Below are positions 22,505 through 32,100 of a DNA stretch of 32,750 nt, one piece after another (position 1 is the stretch's first letter; each line of letters opens with the position of its first letter). The notes beneath the pieces were generated by a model that was not told the origin of the DNA, did not search any database, and saw nothing but the letters and a program-made list of their open reading frames with translations. Source of the DNA: Saprospiraceae bacterium. Its GTDB lineage: Bacteria > Bacteroidota > Bacteroidia > Chitinophagales > Saprospiraceae. The stretch spans positions 1 to 32,750 of the forward strand of contig JALHQW010000063.1 in NCBI GenBank assembly GCA_022841745.1. Reading direction: 5' to 3'. Made by a program: the position numbers and the translations under genes.

Positions 22505-24022
22505 ATGAGTACAAACAAAGAAGCCTGGGGTTCGAGGGTAGGCTTGGTGCTGGCAATGGCGGGCAACGCCGTGGGCCTTGGCAACTTCCTCCGATTCCCG
22601 GTTCAGGCCATCCAAAACGGCGGTGGCTCCTTCATCATTCCCTACCTTGTCTGCTTCCTGCTGATGGGCATTCCGCTGCTTTTCGTGGAGTGGAGCATGG
22701 GCCGCTTCGGCGGTAAGCACGGCAACCACAGCACGCCTTTCATCCTCGATTCGATGGACAAGCGCAAGTTCTGGAAGTACCTTGGCGTGTTCGGTATCTT
22801 CACCAATATTGCTGTAGCAGCCTACTATTGCTACCTCGAATCATGGACGCTATCGTACGCCTTCCACTCGGTGGCTGGCACTTTTAGCGGCATGTCGCAA
22901 GAGGGTGTCAACGATTTTTTCACCAATTACGTAAGCCTCGGCACGAACCAGCCAATTGTGTTCTGGATACTTTGCTTGCTCCTGAACACCTATATCCTTT
23001 CCCGTGGCCTTAGCGGTGGCGTGGAAATAGTGGCCAAGATTGGTATGCCATTGCTTATCTTGTTCGGCATTTTCTTGGCCATCAAGGGCGTAACGCTGAC
23101 TGCCGGGGAAGAAGGTGCCGTAAATAACGGTACAGTCGGATTGAACTTCCTTTGGACGCCCGATTTCAGTACCATTTGGCAGCCAAAGGTTTGGTTGGCC
23201 GCTGCGGGCCAAATCTTCTTTACCCTCTCGGTGGGCATGGGCAGCATCCATTGCTACGCATCCTACCTGAAGTCCAAGGACGACGTGGCGCTGAACGCCA
23301 TGAGCGCTGGCTGGATGAACGAGTTCGTGGAAGTAGTGCTGGGCGCCGCCATCGTCATCCCCATTTCGGTGGGCTATCTCGGCATTGAAAAAGTAGTGGA
23401 ACTGACGCAAAACGGCGGCCTTGGCCTCGGTTTCCGCAGCTTGCCTTTCTTGTTCCAAAACTGGGGGCCGTTCTTGGCCGCCGCTGCTGGCTTTATGTGG
23501 TTCGTGTTGTTGTTCTTTGCGGGCATCACTTCGTCGCTGGCGATGGGCACCCCGGTCATGGGCTTCTTGCAGGACGAGTTCCATTGGAAACGGGAGAAAG
23601 CCGCTTGGACTTTCGGCCTCATCATCCTCTTGCTGGGCGCACCTTGCGTTTTCTTCTTTAATGAAGGAGTGTTTGACGAGTACGACTATTGGGCGGGTAC
23701 CGTATCGCTCGTGATATTTGCCGTGGCCGAAATCATCCTTTTTGCATGGGTCTTTGGCATGGGCAAAGGCTGGGACGAAATCACAAGGGGTGCCGACATC
23801 AAAGTGCCGAACTTTTTCAAGTTCATCATCAAATACGTCACGCCTTTGTTCCTGTTGTGGGTGTTCGCTAGCTCATTACCCGACATCATCACCAAGATTT
23901 CAAATCCGGCCAATGGCTACGTAACCGCTGCCAGAATCGGGTTGCTTGCCTTGTATGCTGGTATTTGCTATGTCGTTTACCTTGCTTATAAAAAGCGGAT
24001 GCGGGAAGGCAGGTTTCATTAA
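22505..24022 (+). CDS. Sodium-dependent NSS/SNF family transporter
   Basis: 505 residues, about 12 membrane helices. Helix 1 has the sodium/substrate motif GNAVGLGNFLRFP (20-32), followed by NGGGSFIIPYLVCFLLMGIPLLFVEWSMGR. Helices 6-8 show SVGMGSIHCYASY and LFFAGITSSLAMG, the second sodium-site region. Family members take up amino acids with Na+. The 42-residue membrane protein encoded at 24174-24302 resembles the MetS small subunit, which suggests a MetP-type methionine/alanine importer, but the substrate is inference. Its stop region is duplicated in the intergenic repeats that follow. Confidence 0.93.
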   Translation: MSTNKEAWGSRVGLVLAMAGNAVGLGNFLRFPVQAIQNGGGSFIIPYLVCFLLMGIPLLFVEWSMGRFGGKHGNHSTPFILDSMDKRKFWKYLGVFGIFTNIAVAAYYCYLESWTLSYAFHSVAGTFSGMSQEGVNDFFTNYVSLGTNQPIVFWILCLLLNTYILSRGLSGGVEIVAKIGMPLLILFGIFLAIKGVTLTAGEEGAVNNGTVGLNFLWTPDFSTIWQPKVWLAAAGQIFFTLSVGMGSIHCYASYLKSKDDVALNAMSAGWMNEFVEVVLGAAIVIPISVGYLGIEKVVELTQNGGLGLGFRSLPFLFQNWGPFLAAAAGFMWFVLLFFAGITSSLAMGTPVMGFLQDEFHWKREKAAWTFGLIILLLGAPCVFFFNEGVFDEYDYWAGTVSLVIFAVAEIILFAWVFGMGKGWDEITRGADIKVPNFFKFIIKYVTPLFLLWVFASSLPDIITKISNPANGYVTAARIGLLALYAGICYVVYLAYKKRMREGRFH

Positions 24023-24176
24023 CCGCTAATCCCTAAAAAGGCACCCACGGACGGAAACGTTCTGGGTTGCTCGGCTAAATAAATTATCATTAACCCCTGA
24101 CGCTAAAAGTGGAACCCACGTGGAGAATTTCTTTGGGTTAACCTTTAGGGGTCAGGGGTCAAAATAAAATATCATG
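24016..24176 (+). repeat. Duplicated leader-like element between the NSS gene and its small subunit
   Basis: Two copies, ~24016-24090 and ~24087-24176, each run from TCATTAACC through CTAAAA, an ACCCACG...TGGGTT hairpin, to AAATAAAAT-rich DNA ending in ATCAT. The first TCATTAACC contains the NSS stop, and the last ATCATG is the start of the small gene. The second copy also has ACCCCTGAC facing GTCAGGGGT. It appears to be a tandem duplication of the gene junction, able to form RNA hairpins. Confidence 0.55.
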
Positions 24177-24302
24177 AACGGTTCAGCTTTAGCGATGATG
24201 CTGCTTGCGAACATCACTGTGACCGTTTTCACGGTCTATTTCTTTATGAAAGTACTCCGCACACCTACCAAGGACGCAGGGGATTTTCCGCCAGGAGCAT
24301 GA
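24174..24302 (+). CDS. MetS-like small subunit of the NSS transporter
   Basis: 42 residues starting with ATG at 24174. One membrane helix (~5-26, ALAMMLLANITVTVFTVYFF) is followed by a basic-then-acidic tail MKVLRTPTKDAGDFPPGA. Single-helix proteins of this type follow NSS transporters in many bacteria; in Corynebacterium the MetS subunit is needed for methionine import by MetP. It is close behind the NSS gene and is followed by a terminator, so the two form one operon. The match rests on size, topology and position, since so short a protein has little sequence signal. Confidence 0.72.
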   Translation: MNGSALAMMLLANITVTVFTVYFFMKVLRTPTKDAGDFPPGA

Positions 24303-24321
24303 TGCTTGGCCGATTGCAATG

Positions 24322-24358
24322 AGAGGTGACACCTTTTTGAATAGGTGTCACCTCTTTT
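24322..24358 (+). terminator. Intrinsic terminator of the NSS operon
   Basis: A perfect 13-bp stem (24322-24334 with 24343-24355, core GAGGTGACACCT) is followed by TTTTGATTTTA. It sits 20 bp after the small-subunit stop. Confidence 0.9.
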
Positions 24359-24384
24359 GATTTTACTTACCCACTTCTTTTTCC

Positions 24385-25182
24385 GTGTACCAATTCTGGA
24401 GCAAAAACCGCAACATCCACTTCGGCTATTACCGATGGGGGATGAACCCATTCCGATTGGAAGGCATGTTGGAGGCCATGAACGATTTTGTCGCTTCGCA
24501 ATTAGGCTTGCAGGGCGATGCTGGAAGCAGGATACTGGATATTGGATGCGGGTACGGCACGACGGTTCGTCAATTGCTGCGGCACCATCCGAACTTGAAC
24601 TTGGTAGGTGTGGGAAAGGACGAAGGGCAAATCAAAGCAGCTTCGGCTTCTTGTCAGGCGAGTTTTATTGTGGCTGATTTTGAAGAAATCCCCTTGCCGG
24701 ATGCAAGTTTTGATGCCGCTTATGGCTTAGAGAGTTTTTGCTTCGCAAAAGGCCGTTCCAAGGAAGGCTTGATAAAAGAGGCGGCAAGGTTGCTCCAACA
24801 CGATGGGGCTTTGGTGGTAGTGGATGGTTTCCTCAAAAACGGCAATGAACTACCCTTTCCCGTCCGGTTTTTATATGAAAAAGCGATAAAAGCGTGGAGC
24901 ATAGAGGATTTGCCGGTATTAGACGCTTTTTTGCAAGCACTTGAAAAACAAGGCTTTACTTCGATAAAAGTACAAGACCTGGCTTGGCGGATGGCACCTT
25001 CCCTGCTGCAAGTGCCAAGGGTTTGCCTTCGCTTGTGGATTGCCTATTTTCGCAGCAAGGACGAAAAACTGCTGCGCTATTGTTCGGCTTTATGGCTTGC
25101 CATACTGTTGTCACCTTTTAGAAGGTACTTCGGTTATTACGCTGTGACTTGTCGAAAATCAGCCGTCAGATTGGGGAATTGA
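24385..25182 (+). CDS. Class I SAM-dependent methyltransferase
   Basis: 265 residues from a GTG. SAM-binding motif I is ILDIGCGYG (50-58). The acidic and post-motif regions read FIVADFEEIPLPDASFDAAYGLESFCFA, then LLQHDGALVVVDGF. The early segment FWSKNRNIHFGYY is shared with tocopherol/sterol-type small-molecule methyltransferases. In frame, conserved-looking residues (TSFS) continue upstream of the GTG to a stop at 24358-24360 that lies in the terminator tail, so the usual first 15-20 residues of the family seem to be missing. No other start codon is available in between. The target molecule is unknown. It ends 28 bp before the next gene. Confidence 0.8.
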   Translation: MYQFWSKNRNIHFGYYRWGMNPFRLEGMLEAMNDFVASQLGLQGDAGSRILDIGCGYGTTVRQLLRHHPNLNLVGVGKDEGQIKAASASCQASFIVADFEEIPLPDASFDAAYGLESFCFAKGRSKEGLIKEAARLLQHDGALVVVDGFLKNGNELPFPVRFLYEKAIKAWSIEDLPVLDAFLQALEKQGFTSIKVQDLAWRMAPSLLQVPRVCLRLWIAYFRSKDEKLLRYCSALWLAILLSPFRRYFGYYAVTCRKSAVRLGN

Positions 25183-25210
25183 TTCATCTTTGCAAAAAAA
25201 AATCAAGACA

Positions 25211-25612
25211 ATGGAATTTAAGAATCCTTTGGCTGGCATTCGTTGGGGCCGCATCATTTTATGGACAACGCTGGCTGTTGTGATAGCGGTTGGCGGTTAT
25301 ATGTACTACAGTTTTGGCCTCGTTTACAGCGACGGTTACCGGGACGGTACGCTCATCAAATTCTCCCGCAAGGGCTATATCTTCAAGACCTACGAAGGCG
25401 AACTGAACCAGGGCGGCATAGTCAATCCTGTGCCCGGTACGGCTATGACCAACCAGATATGGCGCTTCTCCGTCAAGGACGATGCAGTTGCCGAAAAACT
25501 GAATGGCCTCGGTGGCAGACAGGTGAGGTTGCATTATAAGCAGTACAACAGGAACTTCGTCTGGGAAGGCGAAACCAACTATATCGTGGACAATGCGGAA
25601 GAAGTGAAATAG
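25211..25612 (+). CDS. Conserved single-pass membrane protein
   Basis: 133 residues from the ATG at 25211. An N-terminal membrane helix at ~13-36 (GRIILWTTLAVVIAVGGYMYYSF) is followed by an outward soluble domain with YSDGYRDGTLIKFSRKGYIFKTYEGEL, WRFSVKDDAVAEKL and VRLHYKQYNRNFVWEGETNY. I recall this family as common in Bacteroidota and often mislabelled as 6-phosphogluconate dehydrogenase; nothing here supports an enzyme. The domain resembles a small beta barrel. It follows the methyltransferase on the same strand and may be co-transcribed. Function unknown. Confidence 0.75.
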   Translation: MEFKNPLAGIRWGRIILWTTLAVVIAVGGYMYYSFGLVYSDGYRDGTLIKFSRKGYIFKTYEGELNQGGIVNPVPGTAMTNQIWRFSVKDDAVAEKLNGLGGRQVRLHYKQYNRNFVWEGETNYIVDNAEEVK

Positions 25613-25677
25613 TTGTTCCGCAACTTATCTATTCGGGCAATGGGCAACCGTTGCCCGACTGGGCAATAATACTCAAA

Positions 25678-26493
25678 ATGAAAAACCTCCTTACACTTTC
25701 AAGCGTCCTGCTTGCCCTATGCTTTTTGCCAGCCTGCCAACCCAAATCAGCCAATGGGGGTTGGATTCAACTCTTTAACGGCAAAGACCTCGCTGGCTGG
25801 GACATCAAAATAACTGGCCACAACCTCAACGACAACTACCTGAACACCTTTCGGGTGGAAAACGGGGTACTGAAATGCGCCTACGACCGCTACCAAAACT
25901 TCGAGGATAAATTCGGGCACATCTATTACAAGACCCCATATTCACACTATCGCCTGCGGGTCGAGTACCGCTTCACGGGCAACCAAACACCCGGCGGCGC
26001 TGAGTGGAACGTGCGCAACAGCGGCGTGATGCTCCATTCGCAGCCCGCCAGTTCCCTGTCCAAGAACCAGACCTTCCCCGTTTCCCTCGAAATGCAGATG
26101 CTCGGCGGCCTCAGTGACGGAAAGGAACGTACCACCGCCAACCTCTGCACCCCTGGCACCCGCTGCGAAATGGGCGGCCAACTCCGCACCGACCACTGCA
26201 TCAACTCCACCAGCAAAACCTACGACGGTGACCAATGGGTGACGGTCGAGATGCTCGTGCTCGGCGACTCACTCGTGCAGCACAGCATTGATGGCAAGGT
26301 CGTTTTTGAATACAACAAACCCACCGTGGACGACGATGAGCGAATGATTACCTACCTCAACATGGAAAACGATTGGTTTGAAAAGCACCGTGGCCCATTG
26401 AAATCAGGGTATATTGCTTTGCAGGCAGAGAGCCATCCAGTAGAGTTTCGGAAGGTGGAGTTGTTGGATTTGAGCAAGAAGGTGAAGCCATGA
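25678..26493 (+). CDS. DUF1080 (3-keto-disaccharide hydrolase-like) lipoprotein
   Basis: 271 residues from the ATG at 25678. Lipoprotein signal LLALCFLPAC with lipidated Cys at 20. The domain starts with GWIQLFNGKDLAGWDI, the classic DUF1080 opening, and continues with FGHIYYKTPYSHYRLRVEYRF, NSGVMLHSQ and a concanavalin-like beta sandwich ending in GYIALQAESHPVEFRKVELLDL. Some DUF1080 proteins hydrolyse 3-keto sugars made by Gfo/Idh/MocA-type dehydrogenases; here a Tat-type Gfo/Idh/MocA gene lies convergent just downstream, which fits such a pairing. Cell location: periplasm or outer membrane. The two genes share a terminator at 26566-26610. Confidence 0.9.
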   Translation: MKNLLTLSSVLLALCFLPACQPKSANGGWIQLFNGKDLAGWDIKITGHNLNDNYLNTFRVENGVLKCAYDRYQNFEDKFGHIYYKTPYSHYRLRVEYRFTGNQTPGGAEWNVRNSGVMLHSQPASSLSKNQTFPVSLEMQMLGGLSDGKERTTANLCTPGTRCEMGGQLRTDHCINSTSKTYDGDQWVTVEMLVLGDSLVQHSIDGKVVFEYNKPTVDDDERMITYLNMENDWFEKHRGPLKSGYIALQAESHPVEFRKVELLDLSKKVKP

Positions 26494-26565
26494 TTTGAGT
26501 TCTTTGTAGGCGTGGACGGAAGAAAAACCAACCTCCCAAAATCTTTTCTTTTCCTAAAATACCTT

Positions 26566-26610
26566 CAAAAAAAAAACAGTGGGGCTGCAAGATGCAACCC
26601 CACTGTTTTT
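26566..26610. terminator. Bidirectional intrinsic terminator
   Basis: AAAACAGTGGGG pairs with CCCCACTGTTTT across an inner TGCA-containing loop, with A- and T-runs on both sides. It ends the DUF1080 and Gfo/Idh/MocA convergent transcripts. Confidence 0.88.
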
Positions 26611-26619
26611 CAATTCGAA

Positions 26620-27978
26620 TTAGCTTGGCAACTTCCACCCATTGTGGTACTTCGCTTTCGCCAAGGCATTCGCCTCCGGGTCGTTCTTGAACTCGCCTTT
26701 TTCCATATCCCAGAACACTTTGCGTCCCAGCTTGAAGGCCACATTGCCCATTGCCGCATTGATGGCAGCAACAGCCCCGGTCTCTATGCCACATTTCAGA
26801 ATGGAAGGGTCGCCCTTTTTGATGGCTTCGACGAAGTTCTGGGTATGAAGCTGCAAGTAATCGGCACTGCCCTTGGCTTGGTAGGGTAGGGCCTCTATCT
26901 TGTTCACCTTCCAGCCATCGTCGTTTCGCTTGGTTTCTGGGATGATTTCCCAGCCGCCCCGGTTCACCACGAGTGTGCCGTTGTTTCCGATGAAGGCAAT
27001 GCCCTCGGTCTTGCCGTAGTTGCCGCCGTCAATGCCCGTGGCATGTTCCCAGAGCATGTTGAAATTGTCGTATTCGAACACCGCTTGCAGCGTGTCTGGT
27101 GTCTCGCTGGCATCGTCGGGATAGGCGAGCTTGCCACCACTGGCCATGATGCTTTTCGGTGCTTTAGCTCCCATGAAGAAAAGGGCAATGTCAATTTCAT
27201 GGACGCCCCAGTCGGTCATCAGGCCACCAGCGTAGTCCCAGAACCAGCGGAAATTGAAGTGGAAACGGTTCTGGTTAAACGGCCTTTTGGGTGCAGGGCC
27301 GAGCCACATATCGTAGTCAACGCCAGGGGGTGGGGTGCCGTCTGGGAGTACAGGCACCGGGTTCATCCAGCCTTGGTAGGCCCAAGTCTTCACGAGGCGG
27401 ATATTGCCGAGCTTGCCAGACTTGAGGTAGTTGTGTGCCTGCTCGTAGTGGGTGCCACTGCGCTGCCACTGGCCGATTTGCACCATTTGCTTGGGGTAGC
27501 GCTTTGCTGTACGCAACATGGTATAGCATTCTTCGATATTGGCGGAGACGGGCTTCTCGCAATAAACGTGCTTGCCAGCCGAGAGGCTGTCGCAAAAATT
27601 AAGGCAATGCCAGTGGTCTGGCGTGGCGATGACTACGGCGTCCAAGTCCTTCATTTCCAGCAACTTGCGGTAGTCCTTGAACTGCTTAGGCTTGTTGCCC
27701 CGCAGTTTTTCCACGTCGTTGGAGCGCTCGTCGAGCACGCTTTGGTCAACATCAGCGAGGGCCACGCATTCCACCTCTGGCATGCTGGTGAGGTGGGCCT
27801 TCATATTGGCCCAGCCCATGCCTTTGCAGCCAATGAGGCCGTAACGGATTTTGTCACTGGGTGGTACCTTTTTGCTATCATGGGCAGCAAAAGATTCAGT
27901 AGGGATAGCCGTGGCCAGGGTGGTGCCAGCCAAAGCGGTGGCAGAATTACGGATGAAGTTGCGGCGGGAGTTTTTCAT
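26620..27978 (-). CDS. Gfo/Idh/MocA family oxidoreductase, Tat-exported (second copy)
   Basis: 452 residues from the ATG at 27978 (MKNSRRNF), preferred because the twin-arginine signal then starts properly; a longer frame begins at 27990. Signal ~1-32. NAD-binding fold from ~43 (IRYGLIGCKGMG), DHWHCLNF (~121-128) and EKP at 141-143. The C-terminal domain has WFWDYAGGLMTDWGVHEIDIALFFMG and ends PEANALAKAKYHNGWKLPS, typical of the Bacteroidota periplasmic subgroup. It is only distantly similar to the copy at 1663-3054. It probably oxidises glycosides or inositols, possibly feeding the DUF1080 protein. A 15-bp tandem repeat lies just upstream. Confidence 0.92.
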   Translation of the reverse strand: MKNSRRNFIRNSATALAGTTLATAIPTESFAAHDSKKVPPSDKIRYGLIGCKGMGWANMKAHLTSMPEVECVALADVDQSVLDERSNDVEKLRGNKPKQFKDYRKLLEMKDLDAVVIATPDHWHCLNFCDSLSAGKHVYCEKPVSANIEECYTMLRTAKRYPKQMVQIGQWQRSGTHYEQAHNYLKSGKLGNIRLVKTWAYQGWMNPVPVLPDGTPPPGVDYDMWLGPAPKRPFNQNRFHFNFRWFWDYAGGLMTDWGVHEIDIALFFMGAKAPKSIMASGGKLAYPDDASETPDTLQAVFEYDNFNMLWEHATGIDGGNYGKTEGIAFIGNNGTLVVNRGGWEIIPETKRNDDGWKVNKIEALPYQAKGSADYLQLHTQNFVEAIKKGDPSILKCGIETGAVAAINAAMGNVAFKLGRKVFWDMEKGEFKNDPEANALAKAKYHNGWKLPS

Positions 27979-27985
27979 TTTGATA

Positions 27986-28015
27986 GTCATTTGTCATTAG
28001 GTCATTTGTCATTAG
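27986..28015. repeat. 15-bp perfect tandem repeat upstream of the oxidoreductase
   Basis: GTCATTTGTCATTAG occurs twice in tandem (27986-28000 and 28001-28015), 8 bp from the start codon of the minus-strand gene. The remaining gap to 28248 shows no gene; it must hold the divergent promoters, none of which I could place with confidence. Confidence 0.8.
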
Positions 28016-28247
28016 GATAGAAAAAGTCTATAACCTCATTGACAATTGACGCATTTACCGCCGAAAGCTAAAGCGTTTTAACAAATAAATAAGCCCTGAT
28101 TTTTTACGGTTAACATGTTATTACAAACTGGCATTGTTTTACTTGTGAAATTGCAGCGTTTTTGGCTCTATTGCATATCCGGTTGAAAATGATTGGCCTG
28201 AACCCCACCCAATACTTCGATGCCGGCTCACCAACTCAATTATTTCA

Positions 28248-28718
28248 ATGAAATCAATCTCGTTTTTTGCTGCTGCCGTTTTCGGCTTTCTACTGCTATC
28301 CAGCCAAACCATCAGTGCCCAAGTTGACATGACCTGGGAGGCCCATCAGGTTGGGTTCAAGGTGCCTCGTGGCTTCCAAATTGAAACCAACAACGATGAG
28401 GAGTTTTCAGCGGGCAATGATAACCTCTTCGTGACCATTGCCCCCATTCAAGATGAAAACCTTACAAAAGACGACCTTGCCGACGTGGTGGATGCCATGG
28501 CAAAAGAACTTGATTACGACCTCATCACCGATGGCAGTGAAGTGGATGTGAACAATTTCACGGGCTACTACAAGCGAGGCTCGAAGGACGGCTCCAGCGC
28601 CATCGTGATGGCCCTGCTCGACCCGGAAAGTGCAACCAATCTAATCGTCGTTGCCATCTATTCGGATGACGCTGAAGACGCTGCATTGACGGTGGTCAAT
28701 AGTTTTTACAGCTATTAA
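28248..28718 (+). CDS. Small secreted protein of unknown function
   Basis: 156 residues. Signal peptide 1-24 (FAAAVFGFLLLSSQTISA, cut before QVD). The mature part is a single alpha/beta domain: WEAHQVGFKVPRGFQIETNNDEEFSAGNDNLFVTIAPI, then DDLADVVDAMAKELDYDLI, then GYYKRGSKDGSSAIVMALLDPESATNLIVVAIY. The pattern resembles PsbP/DcrB-like domains, but I do not claim membership. Acidic overall. It is monocistronic, with a strong terminator at 28738-28787. Confidence 0.7.
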   Translation: MKSISFFAAAVFGFLLLSSQTISAQVDMTWEAHQVGFKVPRGFQIETNNDEEFSAGNDNLFVTIAPIQDENLTKDDLADVVDAMAKELDYDLITDGSEVDVNNFTGYYKRGSKDGSSAIVMALLDPESATNLIVVAIYSDDAEDAALTVVNSFYSY

Positions 28719-28737
28719 TCACAGACCGCATAAAATC

Positions 28738-28787
28738 AAAGCGGCTGTTTGGAGGGTGATGCCTCTGAACAGCCGCTTTTGTTTTTG
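28738..28787 (+). terminator. Intrinsic terminator
   Basis: AAAGCGGCTGTT (28738-28749) pairs with AACAGCCGCTTT (28768-28779), followed by TGTTTTTGATT. It ends the small secreted-protein transcript. Confidence 0.88.
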
Positions 28788-28904
28788 ATTTGTATGATTT
28801 TTCCACAACCAGCCAATCACCTTGGCAAAAAAGAAAGGTATCGAACTGAGGTGCCAATTGGGTTTTATCGGAATAATGCACCAACTTTTATTTGTGAAAT
28901 CGCA

Positions 28905-29036
28905 TCACCTTAAAATATTCACCTCCCCCTTCTTCACTTCTTCCACTTCCTGGGCATAATTGGCCAACAGGTTCCCATTTGTTGCGGAGCAACAAAACGA
29001 TAAAATGAGTAGGATATAGCTTGCATGGATTTTCAT
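28905..29036 (-). CDS. Possible 43-residue secreted or lipidated peptide
   Basis: ATG at 29036, stop at 28905. MKIHASYILLILSFCCSATNG has the look of a short lipoprotein signal (Cys 15 or 16), and the remaining ~25 residues are charged (QEVEEVKKGEVN). No family is recognised and no promoter or ribosome binding site is evident, so it may not be real. The rest of 28788-29128 shows no other gene. Confidence 0.35.
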   Translation of the reverse strand: MKIHASYILLILSFCCSATNGNLLANYAQEVEEVKKGEVNILR

Positions 29037-29128
29037 TCCGGCGAAAAATAAGAAGCCAAATCGAAACTTTGCAACTTTACCTACCTTTCGCCCTCCTTAT
29101 GCCAAATCAAAACTTAAGTTTATTTAGT

Positions 29129-32100
29129 ATGAAACAATCCATTACCACCCTTGCAATCCTAGTTGTAACTGCCTTCGTGGCTATGGCCCAATCCCCAGCC
29201 CTCTGGCTGCGCTATCCTGCAATCTCCCCCGATGGCAGAACCATCGTTTTTAGCTACCAGGGCGACCTCTTCAAAGTTGGCACCGACGGCGGTACGGCCA
29301 CCTTGCTCACTACCCACGATGCCTACGACTTTGCCCCGGTCTGGTCGCACGATGGGCAGAAAATCGCCTTCGCCAGCGACCGTTATGGCAACATGGATGT
29401 GTTCATGATGTCGGCCAATGGCGGCTCAGCTACCCGGCTCACCTACCACTCGGCGTGGGAATATCCAACTGATTTTACCCCTGACAATCAAGCAGTTATA
29501 TTCACGAGCAGCCAAATGGACGCCGCCTCCAACCAAATGAACCCCAGCGGCGCTATGCCAGAGTTGTACCAAATCCCGGCCACGGGAGGGCGGCCAATCC
29601 AATTGCTGACGACCCCCGCAGAACTGACCCGCTTCAATGCCAATGGCACGGTCATGGTGTTCCAGGATGTGAAGGGCTTCGAGGACGACTTCCGAAAGCA
29701 CCATACCTCCAGCGTGGCCCGGGACGTTTGGAAATACGAAATTGCCACGAAAAAATTCAACCAGTTGACCAATTTTGAGGGCGAGGACCGCAACCCCGTC
29801 ATTGCCCCAAACCAACAAGATATCTTTTTTTTGAGTGAAAAAAGCGGGACGTTCAACATCTGGAAAATGGGCCTCAACGGCGGTATGCCCACCCAGGTCA
29901 CCCGCCTCGACAAGCACCCCGTGCGATACCTCTCCATTGCCAATGACGGCACGATGGCCTTTAGCTTCAACGGCGAACTTTACACCCTCAAAGACGGCAG
30001 CCAGCCGCAAAAACTCACGGTGAACGTCATCAACGACGGCCGATACAATCCCGTGAAGACCCTTAGCGTGGGCGGTGGTGCCAGCGAGGTAGCTGTTTCA
30101 CCGAACAACAAAGAAGTGGCCTACGTGTTCCGGGGCGAAGTCTTTGTTTCTTCCATTAAAGAAGGCACGACCAAGCGAATCACCAACACGCCGGAGCAGG
30201 AGCGCAGCATCAGTTTCAGCCCCGACGGGCGTAGCATCCTCTACGCAGGCGAACGCAATGGCAGTTGGAATGTCTATGAAACGAGCCTAACAAGGGAGGC
30301 CGAAAAGCAGTTTTTCAACGCCACTTTATTGAAGGAAAAGGCCGTGGTAGAGACACCTGCCGAGGAGTTCCAACCCGCCTACTCACCTGATGGCAAGGAG
30401 GTGGCCTATATCGAGGAGCGAACCACGGTGAAGGTCGTCAATTTGGCCAGCAAGGTCAGCCGCACCGTTTTGCCAGCCAGCAAGAATTACTCCTATGCTG
30501 ATGGTGACCAGTGGTACGAGTGGTCGCCTGATGGCAAATGGTTGCTCGTCAATTTTTTGCAGGAAAACCAATGGATTTCGCAGTGCGGTCTCGTGGCGGC
30601 AGATGGGAAAAGCGAGGTCGTCAATTTGACCAAAAGCGGCTACAACAACTGGGGGCCTCGTTGGGCGATGGGCGGCAAGGCCATGCTCTGGTTCAGCGAT
30701 CGTGACGGCATGAAAAACCATGCAAGTTGGGGCGGCGAAGGCGATGCCTATGCCATGTTCTTTACCCAAGAAACCTTCGACAATTTCAAGCTGAGCAAAG
30801 AGGAATGGGAACTGAAACAGGCCGAGGAAAAAGAGAAAAAAGAAAAAGAGGCCAAGGAAAAAAAGGAAAAAGAGGAGAAGGAAGCTGAGAAAAACAAGGA
30901 TAAAAAGAAGGAAGACGACAAGAAGAAAACCGAGAAGAAAGAAGAGGAAAAAAAGGTCGAACCGCTAAAAATCGAACTGGAAGACATCGAGAAGCGCAAA
31001 ACCCGCCTCACGATGCACTCCACCCGGTTGGGCGACGCCATTTTGTCAAAAGATGGTGAAAAACTGTTCTACCTCGCCGCCTTCGAGAAGGGTTTCGACC
31101 TCTGGGTGACGGAGTTGCGCACCCGTGAGACGAAGGTACACGCCAAGCTTGGCGCCAACGGCATCAGCGGCATGGTACTCGATACGGCAGGCAAGACCAT
31201 TTACATGATTGTGGACGGTGGCATCACGAAAATTGGCGTAGAGGATGGCAAGCGGGAGGGCGTGTCCATGAAGGGCGAAATGGTGCTGAACGAGAACGTG
31301 GAGCGGGAGTATCTCTTCGAGCATATCTGGCGGCAGGTGCTTAAGAAATTCTATACCACCGACCTGCACGGCGTGGACTGGGCTTTTTATAAAAAAGAGT
31401 ATGCCCGCTTCCTGCCCTACCTCAACAACAACTACGACTTTGCCGATGTGTGCAGCGAGATGCTTGGTGAACTGAACGCCTCGCACACGGGCGCCTTCAC
31501 GGGTAAGAGCATCGAAAACCCCGACCGCACCGCTGCGCTCGGCTGTTTTTACGATGAAAACCACCGAGGCAACGGCCTGAAAATCAAGGAGATAATCAAA
31601 AAAGGACCGTTGGCCAACGCAAATTCGAAGGTGCGGGTAGGCACCATCATCGAGAAGATTGACGGGGAGGAAATCCTCGCAAACACCAATTGGCATTCCT
31701 TGCTGAACAGGAAGGATGGGAAGAACACCCTGCTCTCACTTTACAATGAAAGCACCAAGGAACGCTGGGAAGAGGTGGTGAAACCCATCGGCCTTGGCAT
31801 GGAGAACGAGCTTCGTTACCAGCGCTGGGTGGACCGTTGCCGCCACATCGTGGACAGCCTGAGCGCCGGACGCATCGGCTATGTCCACGTCAGGGGCATG
31901 GACGACCGCAGCTTCCGCACCGTTTATGAGGAGGCTTTGGGCAGAAACGGCGGCAAGGAGGCCCTCGTGGTGGACACCCGCTTCAATGGCGGCGGCTGGC
32001 TACACGATGACCTCGTGACCTTCCTCAGTGGCAAGCCCTATCTTGGCTTCTTGCCCCGTGGGCAGAACCTCGGCGGCGAGCCGCAATTTAAGTGGAAACG

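Noticed and set aside
27043-28020. 325-residue plus-strand frame opposite the second oxidoreductase
   Set aside because: Antisense shadow; the minus strand encodes an unmistakable Gfo/Idh/MocA protein over the same bases.
29021-29128. Longer start for the tricorn-like protease
   Set aside because: The extra 36 residues precede a typical signal peptide that must be N-terminal to work.
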